A stretch of DNA of 64,000 nucleotides. Source: Gaeumannomyces sp. JS-464. Lineage: Eukaryota > Ascomycota > Sordariomycetes > Magnaporthales > Magnaporthaceae. A program made the position numbers and the translations under genes. The stretch is from contig NGZR01000011.1 of assembly GCA_002197995.1 (NCBI GenBank), positions 1 to 64,000 on the forward strand, read 5' to 3'. This document shows positions 36,027 through 48,133 of this stretch, one piece after another; positions within the stretch are counted from its first letter, which is position 1; each line of letters opens with the position of its first letter. The notes beneath the pieces are model-generated. The model saw nothing but the letters and a program-made list of their open reading frames with translations. It was not told the origin of the DNA and made no database searches.

Positions 36027-37359
36027 TGTACTGTCACACACACGGGACACCCGCCCACGACACCACACGACGTTACACGGTTCCACACACACTTACTTAC
36101 TTACACGTGACACTTACACGACACGGTTTTTACTTTACACGTCGACCACACGGACGACTACGGCTTGGACGGCACGCCACTACACTTTACACACGACCCT
36201 CGTACACCACGACGCGCTTGTTACACGTTTTACACACACGCACTCGACACACTACTACACCGGACTCTACACACTACACTACTACCCGACTACCCTTGTC
36301 CACTACACACTTACACGACTACACTTTACTTACTGTTACTTTACTGGGGTACGCACGACACCGTTGGGTTTACTACTGACGACTTTTTCTTACTTTTACA
36401 CGACACACACTTACTACACTACTACACCTCACACGTGACTACACTGGTGACCACTGACGTACACCTACACACACGACGTTTACTACCTCTCGCCTTACAC
36501 GCTTACTGGCTACACGTACACACGTACACCGGCCTCTACACGTTTTTTACACCCTGACACGGTTACACACTGACTGACGACACACACACTCTTACACTTA
36601 CACACGACCACACCACTTTTTACACGTGACACACGTGTGCACGGACACACTACTTTTTACACTACACGACCACTACACACTACTGGACCCACACACACAC
36701 CTACACACACACGACTGACACGACACACTACTACACGTGTCACACCCGTACCCTACTACACGCTGCACACCACACGTACACGCTACGTACGACGGACTAC
36801 CGACACGGCGTACACACTGACGACTACACCACTCACTACACACGGACACCTCGGCACACACTACACCTACCCGTACACCTTACGGGACTACACGGACGGG
36901 CTCACTTACTTCTTGACTTACACTACTCACACGTACACACACGGACACGACACGCACTGACACACTACGTGTTGTACCGACCTGTTTACACTTACACACA
37001 CACACACGCACCTTTGCACACACACACGACTGACTACACTCTACACGTACTTGACGTGTGACACACTCTGCCCGACTGTCGGCTGGTTACACCGACACAC
37101 TACTACACACTTTTTACACACGGTTTGGTGTTGCACGGACACACCCCCGACTGACACTGGCGGCCTTACACCGTGACGGGTCCTACACGGTACGCGACAC
37201 ACTGCCTTGGCCGTTACACACTGCGGTCTTGCACTGACACTGACTGTACACCGACTACCACACCACGCTGTCTCTACTGACTTGACCTCACGTGACACAC
37301 TTGGACACTACACCTGTGCACGACTACCACGTTTACCCTCTACGACTACGACCGACGAC

Positions 37360-39782
37360 GTGCGACCTACGCTACACGTGCTTACACACACCACACTGTG
37401 GTGACACACCCACCCACGACTACACCCCGTTACTCTGACGCTTACTGTGGCACTGCACTTACACGACGTACACTTTTTTTGTGTGACACGCCCACCACAC
37501 ACTCCTGCCTTTTTGACTACACGGGACGGTGACGCTACTACTTACCTACTGGACTACACCTACACACGTGACACTCTGCGTCTGACACGCGTACGACTCT
37601 ACGACGCTCTACTTTCTCTACCACGTACGACACACACACTTTTACACACACACTACGACGTTTTGTTACACTTGTACTACACACCACACGTTCTCGTTTG
37701 TTTACTTACACTGGGTCTACACTACTTACACCCTACCGTACTACGCACGGACTCCTACACACGTACACTACACTTACACGGTGTTTTTACACGTACACAC
37801 CTACGGTACACGCCCCACTACGTGCCCTTACTACCACGCGTACTACACGGACACGTTTACACCTGTGACACGTTACACACTACTACCACTTACGGGGGTA
37901 CACACGGACTGCTCTACACACACACGCGACACACGTTCTACTTGTACACTGACTACGACACACTACGGTTTACTTGACCTACACTTCGACACACGACACT
38001 GCTGACCTTACGACGTGGGTGTTACTTACACACCTACTACACCGTACACACACTTGCACTTGACTTGGGTACCCGGCTTTCTTACACGTGACTACCGCAC
38101 TTGTTTACACTGTACGCTACACGACACACGACGGCACTGGCTCCGTACGCTTTTTACACACGACTTACACGACACACACACACACACACCGGGACTACGA
38201 CGACACACGACCACCACTGACCACACACCCCACACACTACACCACTTCACACTACTCACACCGACACACACGTTGGACTCCTACTGTGACGTACACCACG
38301 GGACTTGTACGACCGCGGACACGGTACACTTTTACGCACTACTACTTACCACACCGACACACACACCGGACTACACACTTTACGTGCTACTTTTTACACA
38401 CGTTACCACCACGACACACGTACCTTCACCTACACACTACTGTTACGTACGCTTTGACACACACACTTTTTTTACACTTGCGGTACACCACTACGTTACT
38501 TGACTACACTACGGGACACACCACGACTGGACTACTACACACTTTACACCGTTTCTACACACTTGTCTGACTTTACACTTGACTACTTACTTACTACCTC
38601 ACTTTTGACTACACACTACTCCTTTACGTGGGTTCTACACGCACTTTGGACTTTTTACACGTTTTACACGACACACGCTACTTTTACCTTACGACACACA
38701 CACGCGTACGCTGGCTCCGACACGGACGGACACACACCACACACGACTACACGACTTCTTTTTACTACACACACCCGTACTGACACTACACACACACACG
38801 ACTCTTACTGACACGACGCGTTGACACACCTACTCTACACACACACTTACTCTTTTACACTTTACCACTCCTGCGTGACGTACCACGGCCTTTGTGGACT
38901 GGTGACACGGTTGTTTCACACTGTACGACACTACGCCACACCACCTGTACACGTACGACACCTTTACCTTACCACTTACGTGTTACACTCCTACCCTTAC
39001 GACGACTACGCTCACACACACCACGTCACCGACTGTGGACACGTTTTGACACTGCTACTTACACACGACGTACTTTCGGTGTACGGTTACTCTACACACA
39101 CCCTACACGTACTGACTACTTACACACGACTTTACACACTGACACTCTACACACACACTCTCGTACGACGTTACACTACGACTTACACTTACTTACACTC
39201 ACGACGGACGGTACGTTACTTACACTTTTTTGACTACACACTACCCCCTTACTTACACCTTCACACACGACACTTTACGACTTACTTCACGACTTGACAC
39301 ACACTTACACTACACTACGACGTTACACACGACACACACACACACACTTCACCACTCGGACCTCCCGACGGGGACACACCACGGACACACTGACTACACA
39401 CTACTCACACACTTACGGTACTGACACTACGCACACTACGACTTACTTACGACTACCTACTACTACACTCACACTACTACTCACGACTACACACTTACAC
39501 ACACCTACACTTACACTCACTACACTCCACCACCGTTTCACGACGGCTGACGGACGTACGCACCACGTACTGGTTGTACTACTCTGTTACGGTACTTACT
39601 TGTTGGTTTTACTGACGTCCACCTTGACTCACGTGGCACTACTTTGTACGTTACTACGTTACACACTACACACACTACACACTGCTTGACGCCGTACTGC
39701 GACTGACACACGTTGCACCGTACCGGTTCTTACGACGGGGACACTTTTACGTACACTACACACACCGACCCTACTCTCGACC
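37360..39782 (+). mobile_element. Group II intron carrying a LAGLIDADG gene, rnl intron 5
   Basis: The exon AGATAGACGAGA is followed by GTGCGAC, and domain V is clear at 39688-39730 (decoded GAGCCGTATGCGATGAAAGT, then TGCACGTACGGTTC). The next exon is CAGACCCCTATGCAGC, in the peptidyl-transferase region. No reverse transcriptase is seen; a LAGLIDADG ORF is present instead. This combination is known from some fungal rns/rnl group II introns. The 3' splice base is uncertain by a few positions. Confidence 0.85.
38200..39440 (+). CDS. LAGLIDADG endonuclease within a group II intron
   Basis: Motif 1 WVTGIVDAEGNFSI (about 38285-38340) is followed by FFNCGNIVIDNRE, KFNVSKLSDLI, HFDKYPLVGSK and FLSFKKAILL. 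MNKKRSYEERW leads to motif 2, AFVDGEGCFNVEI (about 38887-38935). NSHDVEVLNAIKEYFGVGYL and FFDKYPLLTSKELDY come after it. Both acidic catalytic residues are present. The reading frame is nearly intact, so mobility by DNA cleavage rather than retrohoming is plausible (inference). Confidence 0.82.
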
Positions 39783-40140
39783 ACGACCCCTACTGCACGC
39801 TTTACCTGTTACCTACACTTACTTGACGTACTACGTACGTGACCACACCTTTTACGACACTACTACACGGTACACTTACACTGCGACTGACACACTTGAC
39901 ACACTACCCTTTACTTTGGACTACCTACTACTTACTACGGCGTACACGCTCTTACTTTACGGGTTTACTACCACACTTGACCTTTACACTGGTTGTACTA
40001 CTACACTACACGACCCCTGTACACGACGGGGACACCACTTTGCTACGGACGACCACGTTTACTGCGGGGCACCACGACCCCCACCACACACGACGTACAC
40101 ACTGGGTGTGTCCACACCACACACTACACTTTACCACTCT

Positions 40141-40440
40141 ACACTTACGTTGCTTCTGACCCCTTTGGGTACGACACACTACACGCACACGCTACTCGCT
40201 CGACCACTACGACTACTACCGGACACTACTGACCACGACTGTCGTTACGGTGTACACACCTACACTACTTACTTACTTACTTTTACACTACACTACACTA
40301 CACACTACTTTACTTTACTTACTTTTTTTGTTTGTACTTTACACCACGACCGACTTACACTTACTGGGTGTTCTACCGACACGTACCGCTGCTTCTGACC
40401 CCTTTGGGTACGACACACTACACGCACACGCTACCTACAC
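40141..40440 (+). repeat. Duplicated 38-base element in an rnl expansion segment
   Basis: Decoded GCTTCTGACCCCTTTGGG plus TAGAAATAAGCAAGCTA occurs at 40151-40193 and again at 40390-40433, inside exon 6 of rnl. Flanking exon sequence resumes at about 40750. Confidence 0.75.
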
Positions 40441-40937
40441 TACACGCACACCCTTTACACTCTTACTGTACACACACTCACACACTGTACACTACTTGTT
40501 TTACTTTTACACTACTACACAACTACTACACACTACTTTTACGGTACACGACGTTTACACTTACTTGTGACACACTTACGTACTACGTTACACTACACTA
40601 CTTACTGACACTACTACTTCTACACTACTTACTTACTACGTTACTTACTACACACTTACTTGCTACCCTCTACCTTCGTACGACACGTACCTACACACGA
40701 CCTACGCACTACACTACACTACACTTTACTACACTACACACACGTGACTACTACCACTACTACGACCCACGGTTTACACCGGCTTACACTCTTGCCTTAC
40801 CTGTTTGACTTACACCACACCACACACTCTTACCACGTCGCGTACACGCGGGGCACTACGGACTCACCGACGACCACCACTACACACGGACACACGGTCT
40901 TGGACTTTTTGGACACACACGCTACCGCTACGGGACT

Positions 40938-43737
40938 GTTTGTCCTTCACACTGTTTACTACTGACTACTACTACGCTTACACGCTTTACTACTACTACT
41001 ACACTACTTACTTGACTACACTACTACTTGGGTCACACTTTCACACGACACTTACCTTTTACTGCACTGCACTACCTTCTACCGGACGTACGCGACACGT
41101 ACCTGCTGTGCTTCTTACTTTCACTACGCACGCACACCACACACGGGTACCGCTACCTCCGTACGACACGTACGTACACGCACCACACTACCTTACGTAC
41201 GTACTACGCACACGTTACGACACACCTTGACACGCGACACGCTTACTCTTACACCACTACACTACACTACACTACGACGACACACGTACCGTTCACACCG
41301 ACCTACTACACGGTGACGTACACTGTTACACCACACTACACTCCTTTACACTACACACACACACCACTTTTTTTTACCTACTGTTTACTACACACTTACA
41401 CACTACACACTACCACACACACGGACACACTTTTACTGCCACCACCACCACACTACCTACACACACACACACTTACACACTCTACGTACTTTTTACACTA
41501 CGACACACTACTTACACTACACTACACACTACCACACTTACACTACCCTTTTACACTCACACTCACACTTACACTACCTACCACGGTGACACACCTACAC
41601 GTACTTTTCCTTCTGCACTCTACACACGACACTGACACACACACTACGTGTACTACTTCTTACTACACTCACACACACTACACACTACACACACACACTT
41701 TTCCTGTTTTACGACTTCACACGTGTTTACTACACTACTACACTTACACGACACTTACCTTTACACTTTACTACTTTTACACCCACTACACTTTACTTTT
41801 CACACTACACGTCACACACTACTCACTCTCTCCTACACTACACACTACTACTACACACACACTTTTTGTACACACACACACACCTGACAACACACACTAC
41901 ACTACACTTCTACACACGCTCTTACTACACCTACTACACTACCACTACTACACTACACGCACACGGACACGACTCTTTACTTACACACACACACTTACAC
42001 ACTACTACTTACACACTACTGTCTTTTTTTACTGGACTACTTCTTCACCTTACGTTACACGTGACACCTACACACACTTTTCGTTTCTGTACGCCCTGCT
42101 GCACACACGCACGCACGGACTGGGTGTTTCACCACGCACACACCACTGCTTGCTACCGCACTACCGCACGACACGACCTTCCTACCACGCACACCACACA
42201 CACACACGGTGACGTACCTACTACTTTACCTACACACACCTTTACACACACTTTTTCTTGTTTACACACGACACTTACACTACCTTACTTACGACACGAC
42301 TTACACACACTTACACGCTTACACTCTTACACTACACACTACTACACACTTTGACACGACACACACACTTTTTACTACCACACACTTACACGTACACTAC
42401 TTACGTACGACTTTTACTACACTACACACACACGTTGTACTTTCACTACTACGTACACACCTTGACACGTACTGTTACTGTACTACACTACGTGACTACT
42501 TTTTACCACGACACACTACTTCTCACTCACACACGTTACACGGACACTTTTACACTGCTACACTCCTCTACACACTTTGACTGGACTACTTTTACTTTAC
42601 ACTACACGCTACGACCTTCCACTACTGACACACACACACACTTACACGGACACGACACTTACGACACTACTTTACACTACCTGTACACACTTTTGACTGC
42701 TACTACACGTACTACACACTTTACGACGACTGTTACACTACTTACACTACACGACTACACTACACCACGTTGCTGCTGCTACACGCACCGCTTCGCTACC
42801 GACGTACTGCACTACGTTTACGACTACACTACTTTTACACACGACTCTTTACTCACTACACTGTTGTTTTTACACTACGCGGACGCACCTTCGTACGCGG
42901 GGTACCACACTACTCACGACTACTACGACCTACACACACACTTACTACCGACACTACTACTACTACATACTACTTTTACACTTCTACTTACACTTACACA
43001 CACACTACTACACGTGGACACTTACGACTTTGACACGTTACACACGGGACTTACACCTACACACCGTTTTACGACGCTGACTACGACTCTGTTTACACAC
43101 ACTTACACACACTGACACACGGACGGGTTACACGACACTACTACGACTTCTTCTTACTACACACGGTTTACTCACTGTGTACACACTTTCACGGGGTTTC
43201 ACCTTCACCCTACGTGTGCACGTACTTCACACTACACGTACCACTCACACACACCGTCACTGTTGACGCTTTGCACGTACACACACGGTTGACACTTACC
43301 TGCTACACACTACGACTTTTTACTGTACTGCTACCTTCTACACGACACGTACGCACTACCTTCGTACGCCCTGCTTTGCACGGGCTACCACACACGTACC
43401 GCTACGTGTTACTTTACTGCTTACTACCTTGCTACCCTACACTCACTACTACACGCACTACCTTCTGCTTACTTTCTGCTACCGACACGTACCTACCGAC
43501 ACGTACCACTACGTACCTTCGTACGCACGTACGCGTACGCTGTACGCCACGCCACGCACACGCCACGCCTACCTTCGTACTGACACGCACACGCACCTAC
43601 ACTACGTACACGTACGACACACACACTACTACGCGACTTACACACACACTACGTACACGTACACACACTGACACGACACTACGTCTGACACCCACTTTTG
43701 TGACGACACTTGGACACACTACTTTACTTACTGACTA
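40938..43737 (+). mobile_element. Group I intron at the omega site of rnl, hosting rps3
   Basis: The exon stops at CGCTAGGGAT, the classical omega insertion point (E. coli about 2449), and resumes AACAAGTTGAACACGG. R CGTTCAACGACTATATAGG lies at about 41287. A long Lys/Asn-rich ORF fills the intron, as in Pezizomycotina where this IA intron encodes RPS3. The 5' part (41040-41220) is packed with mini-repeats. The 3' boundary is within a few bases. Confidence 0.82.
41435..43315 (+). CDS. rps3: Ribosomal protein S3 encoded in the rnl omega intron
   Basis: Protein of the mitochondrial small ribosomal subunit. The decoded N-terminal two thirds are Lys/Asn/Ile-rich and poorly conserved, as usual. 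The C-terminus is diagnostic: LEVKGLTKRFRADRSVFKIK, MKGGLRILDSSYKGLS, CVNFRGFHPSVQYSISTSK, RHV(G)AFAVKGWITAK and TAG at 43311-43315. TGA encodes Trp in KGW. The start is taken at ATG 41435 but is uncertain. GC mini-repeats interrupt the coding text at about 42080-42190, 42768-42800 and 42878-42905. A G and a T are missing within GTTGAGCTTTGC (43261-43274), evident homopolymer losses. Confidence 0.85.
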
Positions 43738-44395
43738 CACCACACGTTGACACCACGGCTACACTTTGCGCACACGACGTGTGCGACACTGACCTGCGCG
43801 GTTTGGCACCCTCGACTGTCGGCTTACACCTTACTCCTCACTGGACCGCACGACACACCTACTGTACGGGTGCGACCTGTTCGTCGACTTACACACACAC
43901 GTTACCACCGACGCTGGGTTACACACTACCGTCGTGACGACCACGTACTGGTTTCTACTCTCTACGACGGGACACTTACGACACTACTACACTACACGGA
44001 CGTACACTCTACGTACCGACACGGACACCACTGGGGACCTGTTACTTCTACCGACACACACCGTTTTGTACACTTTTACTTACACCCTACTGGTTTACCC
44101 TGTTGTTTACTGTACCCACACTACTTACACTTTACTTACTACTACACCACACACCACTTTGTTACTACTACGGGACTTTTACCTTTCACCTTACACGTAC
44201 ACCACTGACTACGCACTACGGCACTGGCACGGGACACGCTACACGTTACGTCACACACGACTACACGTGTTGACACACGCACTACTACGACCACCGACAC
44301 GCTTACCCTTACACGACTACTTTCTTACTACTACTACCGTACACTACTACACTACTTACCGACGACACTACGGCTTTTACTCTGTACACGACACT

Positions 44396-44532
44396 CTACG
44401 ACGACTTTTTACGGACACCACACACGTACACTTTTACTACACGTTACACACACTACTTTTTACTACTCTTTCTTTTTTTTTTTACTACTTCACGCTTACG
44501 TTCCCTACCTACCGTACGGGACACCCACGGCC
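44396..44532 (+). other. Short AT-rich spacer after rnl
   Basis: A T-rich run at 44460-44485 and an inverted pair around TAGTTCCCTA/TAGGGAAC. No gene seen. Confidence 0.4.
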
Positions 44533-44630
44533 CCTGGGCCTACGTTACGCACTACACACACGTACACTGCACACTTGTTTTGTACACTCACACTACGACA
44601 CGCACACGTGCGACTACCTTGCACCCGGGC
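44533..44630 (+). tRNA. trnT: tRNA-Thr (UGU)
   Basis: Anticodon loop TTTGTAA in stem ATTG/CAAT, T-arm GCAAG TGCGATA CTTGC, acceptor CCTGGGC with ACCCGGG. First tRNA after rnl, as expected. Confidence 0.8.
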
Positions 44631-45030
44631 TTACTTACACCTTACTGCGACACGTACCACGCACACGCCTTGCTGTACCTTCTACACTACCGTACCTACC
44701 TACACTACCGTACCTACCTACACTACCGCACGCACTACTTTCACTACACTACACGTACTGCCTACTTTCTTACTTTCACTACGTACGTACCTACCTACAC
44801 TACCGTACCTACCGTACGCACACACGCTACCTACTGCACCTACCGCACCACGACACGTACACGCACCGCACCTACACGTACACACCACTGCTTTGCTACC
44901 ACACCTACCGCTACCTGCTACCGACACGTACCGTACGTACTTTCGTACGTACCTTCGTACGCACGACACACTACACGACACGTACCACCTTCGTACACGG
45001 ACTTACTTTTTACTACACTACACTACCTTT
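44631..45030 (+). repeat. Mini-repeat block between trnT and trnE
   Basis: Tandem CTAATACGTACTA units (44682-44727 and 44795-44815), TTCTTATTTCATAGTAGTA at about 44767, and TACGAAGTACGTAGTA palindromes to 44960. No gene seen. Confidence 0.7.
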
Positions 45031-45120
45031 ACGGGACTTACGTCGTCTACGTGGACACACGACCACTACGCTCTTTCACACTGCTGACGTCGCACGGTTC
45101 ACACCTCCTGCCTACGTCTA
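45031..45120 (+). tRNA. trnE: tRNA-Glu (UUC)
   Basis: D-arm GTCTAGTGGAAAGAC, anticodon loop CTTTCAA, T-arm GCAGG TTCAACT CCTGC. The acceptor stem pairs imperfectly, so the 5' end is approximate. Confidence 0.75.
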
Positions 45121-45124
45121 CACT

Positions 45125-45219
45125 GCGGACTTACTTGTACACACTGGTTACACCACACTTTTGACCTCACTGACCCACACACACACACTACTACGGTTCA
45201 CACACTCCTACTACTCCGC
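45125..45219 (+). tRNA. trnM: tRNA-Met (CAU), first of the pair after trnE
   Basis: Acceptor GCGGATT with ATCCGC after decoding, anticodon loop CTCATGA, T-arm ATAGG TTCAAAT CCTAT. The anticodon stem has one A-C mismatch. Confidence 0.75.
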
Positions 45220-45717
45220 CTGCCTACCGACACGTACCGACACGTACCTTCGTACCTTCGTACCTTCGTACCTTCGTACCTACCTACACTACACACTACA
45301 CTACACTACCGTACCTACCTACACTACCGTACGCACACACACGCACCGCTTTTACTGACACACTACACGCACACGTACCTGCTGTGCTTCTTACTTTCAC
45401 TACGTACGCACACCCACACGGACTACCACCTACCTTCGTACTACACGTACCTGCTGTGCTTCTTACTTTCACTACGCACGCACACCCACACACCACACAC
45501 GGGTACCGCTACCTTCGTACGACACGCGCTGCTTCTACCGACACGTACCTTCGCACCGACACGTACGTACCTTCGTACGTACACGCACGCCTTACACTAC
45601 ACACGACACTACTGCTTTTACTACGACCTTGCTACTGGTTACCGACACGTACACGCTTACCTTCGTACACCTACTACTTGTGCTTACCTACACGTACACG
45701 CACGCTTACTTTACGTG
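45220..45717 (+). repeat. 500-base mini-repeat block with GTACTTC and CTAATACGTACTA arrays
   Basis: GTACTTC tandem (45244-45282), CTAATACGTACTA tandem (45285-45330), and two near-identical TACTGCTGTGCTTCTTATTT copies (45376 and 45449). No gene seen. Confidence 0.75.
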
Positions 45718-45810
45718 ACGGCTACTACGCTTACACTTGGTACACACGCACTACCTGCTCACTACACCACGTACCTTACCTACACGTGTTCACACGTCAC
45801 CTTTACGCCT
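45718..45810 (+). tRNA. trnM: tRNA-Met (CAU), second copy type
   Basis: Acceptor AGGCTA with TAGCCT, anticodon stem ACTG/CAGT around CTCATAA, T-loop TTCAAGT. It differs strongly from the other CAU tRNAs, so initiator, elongator or lysidine-Ile roles may be split among them. Confidence 0.82.
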
Positions 45811-45815
45811 TACAC

Positions 45816-45920
45816 TCCGACGTGACTGACACACTTGGTACGACCACTACACACACACCTTACACACACTTTGTACGGTTACACTACGCCACTACACACG
45901 GTTCGACGTCCTTTTTCGGA
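45816..45920 (+). tRNA. trnL1: tRNA-Leu (UAA)
   Basis: Acceptor TCCGA with TCGGA, anticodon loop CTTAAAA, long variable arm, T-arm TTCGAGT. Confidence 0.82.
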
Positions 45921-46791
45921 CTACGCTACCGCACTGGGACGACGACGGTACTTTGACTTACCTACGGACTACTACGGGTACTTTACTCTACACACACACT
46001 TTTACTCACCCACGTTTTTTTTTTACTTTTTACTTTGACTTTGACTTTGGTTTGTGCTACCGACACGTACACGCACTACGACTTACCCGTACCTTACCTA
46101 CCGACACGTACTGACACTTACTTGCTACGCTACCGCACCTTCGTACACGGACGCACACGCTACACACGCTACCACCTACACTACACGACACTACACTACG
46201 TTGGGCCTGGCTACCTACTGACACACTACACGACACGTACCTACTTACCTCTTTTTTTTACGTACCTTCGTACGTGACTGTACACGTACTGCACTGTCTA
46301 CCTTCGTACGTGTACCGGCCTACCTTCTGCTGCACACCGGACGTACACGACACACGCACGCGTACCTTCGTACTGCACGGGACACCTTTACACGACTACA
46401 CTACCCCGCCTACGTTACACCGGACTGTACGTGCTTACCTTCTACTTACACACACACGGGGGCGTACCTTCGTACACCACCTACCTTCGTACACTACGCG
46501 CTTACTTTCACTACTACACGCACCACCTACCTACGACACGTACACGCACCACCTACCTACGACACGTACCTGCTGTGCTTCTTACTTTCACTACGCACAC
46601 CACACACCCACACACACGGTCACGCTACCTTCGTACGACACGTACCTACACACACACACACACACTACCCGGGGTGCTACCCCTTTGGGGTTGCTTCGCT
46701 GGCACGTACGCGCTTACCTGCTTCGCACTGACACACTACGTACACGCGCTTACCTGCTTCGCACTGACACACTACGTACACGCGCTTACGC
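45921..46791 (+). repeat. 870-base intergenic region dominated by GC mini-repeats
   Basis: A T-rich segment at 45990-46055, then TTCTTATTTCATA elements at 46501 and 46580. GTACTTCGTA copies occur at 46260-46400, and two tandem GCGCTTACTGCTTCGCATGA units (46710-46790) abut trnA. Similar units occur at 20030-20070. No gene seen. Confidence 0.7.
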
Positions 46792-46875
46792 GGGGACACA
46801 CTACGTACACTGGGTACGTACTACGCACACTTTTGCACTACTTGTTTGTCCGGGTTCGACTGCCCGGTTTCTCCA
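46792..46875 (+). tRNA. trnA: tRNA-Ala (UGC)
   Basis: Acceptor GGGGAAA with TTTCTCC, anticodon loop TTTGCAT, T-arm CCGGG TTCGATG CCCGG. Confidence 0.85.
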
Positions 46876-46908
46876 CCACTACTCTGTTCACTCTACTCCA
46901 CTTCACTT

Positions 46909-47003
46909 GCTCACTGTACACCTCACACTTGGTACGACGTGACACACTACCTGACACGACTACTTTTTGTTACTACACGTTCGACACTCTTACTCTTGGG
47001 CAC
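46909..47003 (+). tRNA. trnF: tRNA-Phe (GAA)
   Basis: D-arm ACTCAATTGGTAGAGT, anticodon loop CTGAAGA, T-loop TTCGAAT, acceptor GCTCATG with TTGGGC. Confidence 0.83.
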
Positions 47004-47026
47004 ACACGACTTCTTACACACTTACT

Positions 47027-47119
47027 ACACGGGTACACTGACTGGACACTTGGTACGACCACTGACACTACGTTTACGGTCTGTTACTTTTACTCCGTTC
47101 ACACTCGGGTTTACCCTTA
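47027..47119 (+). tRNA. trnL2: tRNA-Leu (UAG)
   Basis: Acceptor AAGGGTA pairs fully with TACCCTT. Anticodon loop TTTAGGT, extended variable arm. Confidence 0.82.
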
Positions 47120-47471
47120 CACTTACGTCTACGGACACTTTTTTACTCTACTACACACTCCTTTACCACTTTACACTTACACACTCACTGCTTACGTACC
47201 TTCTACCGACACGTACGCTGACCCTTTTGGTTTGGTTGCTACTGACACACTACACGACACGCACCACGCACGTACCTTCGTACCTTCGTACCTTCTACAC
47301 TACCGTACCTTCTACACTACCGTACGCGACCTTCGTACCTTCTACACTACCGTACGCGACCTCCTACCTTCTACACACCGTACGCACACACCACCACACA
47401 CACTACACGTGACTACACACTACGACTACGACCTTTACACCACTTACACACTACACACACCACACGTGACG
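47120..47471 (+). repeat. Mini-repeat block between trnL and trnQ
   Basis: GTACTTCGTACTTC units and CTAATACGTACTTC units (47270-47370), preceded by ACCCTTTTGGTTTGG (compare ACCCCTTTGGG in rnl). No gene seen. Confidence 0.65.
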
Positions 47472-47570
47472 ACTACTGTTGTACGACCTACACTGGGTAC
47501 ACGTCACTACACGTTTTTGACTACCTTACCACTACTGACGTGTTCGACACCCGCTCCACACCACTACACT
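47472..47570 (+). tRNA. trnQ: tRNA-Gln (UUG)
   Basis: Acceptor ATATGTT with AACATA(A)T, anticodon stem AAGT/ACTT around TTTTGAT, T-loop TTCGAAC. Confidence 0.8.
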
Positions 47571-47573
47571 GCC

Positions 47574-47666
47574 GGACGGACTACTACGTTCACACTACGG
47601 TACGACACCGTCTGTTCGTGGCTCACGACACGGTTTCTCTGTTCACACGTCACGACGTACTCCTCC
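47574..47666 (+). tRNA. trnH: tRNA-His (GUG)
   Basis: Acceptor GGAGGAT pairs fully with ATCCTCC. Anticodon stem TCTG/CAGA encloses a loop centred on GTG. T-loop TTCAAGT. Confidence 0.8.
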
Positions 47667-47764
47667 CTTACGTGCTTTCTTACTACTCCTTTGCTACCGT
47701 ACTTACGACACGTACCGACACGTACACGCACACGCCTACGTACACTTTACACTGTACCTACACT

Positions 47765-47853
47765 TTGCCTTTACGTTTACACTGGTACGACACCCGTACT
47801 TTTTCTACACACACTACCTTGTTTTACGTTCGACACTCTGGACACGGGCACAC
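47765..47853 (+). tRNA. trnR: tRNA-Arg (UCU)
   Basis: Acceptor TTGCCTT with AGGGCAA, D-arm TTTAATGGTAGAA, anticodon stem GTATT/AATAC around TTTCTAA, T-loop TTCGAAT. Confidence 0.82.
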
Positions 47854-48025
47854 GACACACTGTACACTACTACACTACTACTACACACACACACACACTT
47901 ACCTGCTTACACTTCTACGCGACACGTACCTTCGTACTACACACGTACACGCACCGACACGTACACGCACGTACACACACCTACTACTTACACTACCTAC
48001 TACACACTACACTTTACACACGACT
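47854..48025 (+). repeat. Short spacer with GAAGTAAGC repeats
   Basis: Decoded GAAGTACTTCGTA and GAAGTAAGCACGAAGTAAGC, otherwise AT-rich. No gene seen. Confidence 0.5.
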
Positions 48026-48123
48026 ACGTTACGGGTACGTTTACACTACGGTTACACACACCTTTACACTTTCACTACCGTTACACACACACTGACGACA
48101 CTTCGACTTTTCTCCCCTACGCT
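48026..48123 (+). tRNA. trnM: tRNA-Met (CAU), directly upstream of nad2
   Basis: Acceptor AGTTAGG with CCTAGCT, anticodon stem TTAAT/GTTAA around TTCATAC, T-loop TTCGATT. A trnM just before nad2 is the usual Pezizomycotina arrangement. Confidence 0.8.
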
Positions 48124-48133
48124 ACACTACTAC

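Larger units (their letters stand above)
23430..44395 (+). rRNA. rnl: Mitochondrial large-subunit rRNA with six introns
   Basis: Decoded 23S landmarks occur in order. AAAGTACCCGTGAGGG is at about 23703 and GCGTACCCTTTTGCATAA at about 23797. ACCCGAAGCCTAGTGATC is at about 28018 and AGGATAGCTGGT ends exon 3 at 31744. TCTGCGAAACCC is at about 33607, GAGGCAGCCATTAATTTAAA at about 36167 and GACTGTTTAATT at about 36978. GAATGGCGGCC..AAGGTAGCGAAA is at about 37152-37200 and CAGACCCCTATGCAGC at about 39783. GGTTTGGCACCTCGATGTCG is at about 43799 and CTAGTACGAAAGGAAC at about 44008. The end is GTTGAAAGC..AGACACGAAGC (about 44269-44300). Exons: about 23430-23818, 27905-28087, 31658-31744, 33605-33940, 36027-37359, 39783-40937, 43738-44395. 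Both gene ends are approximate. Confidence 0.95.
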
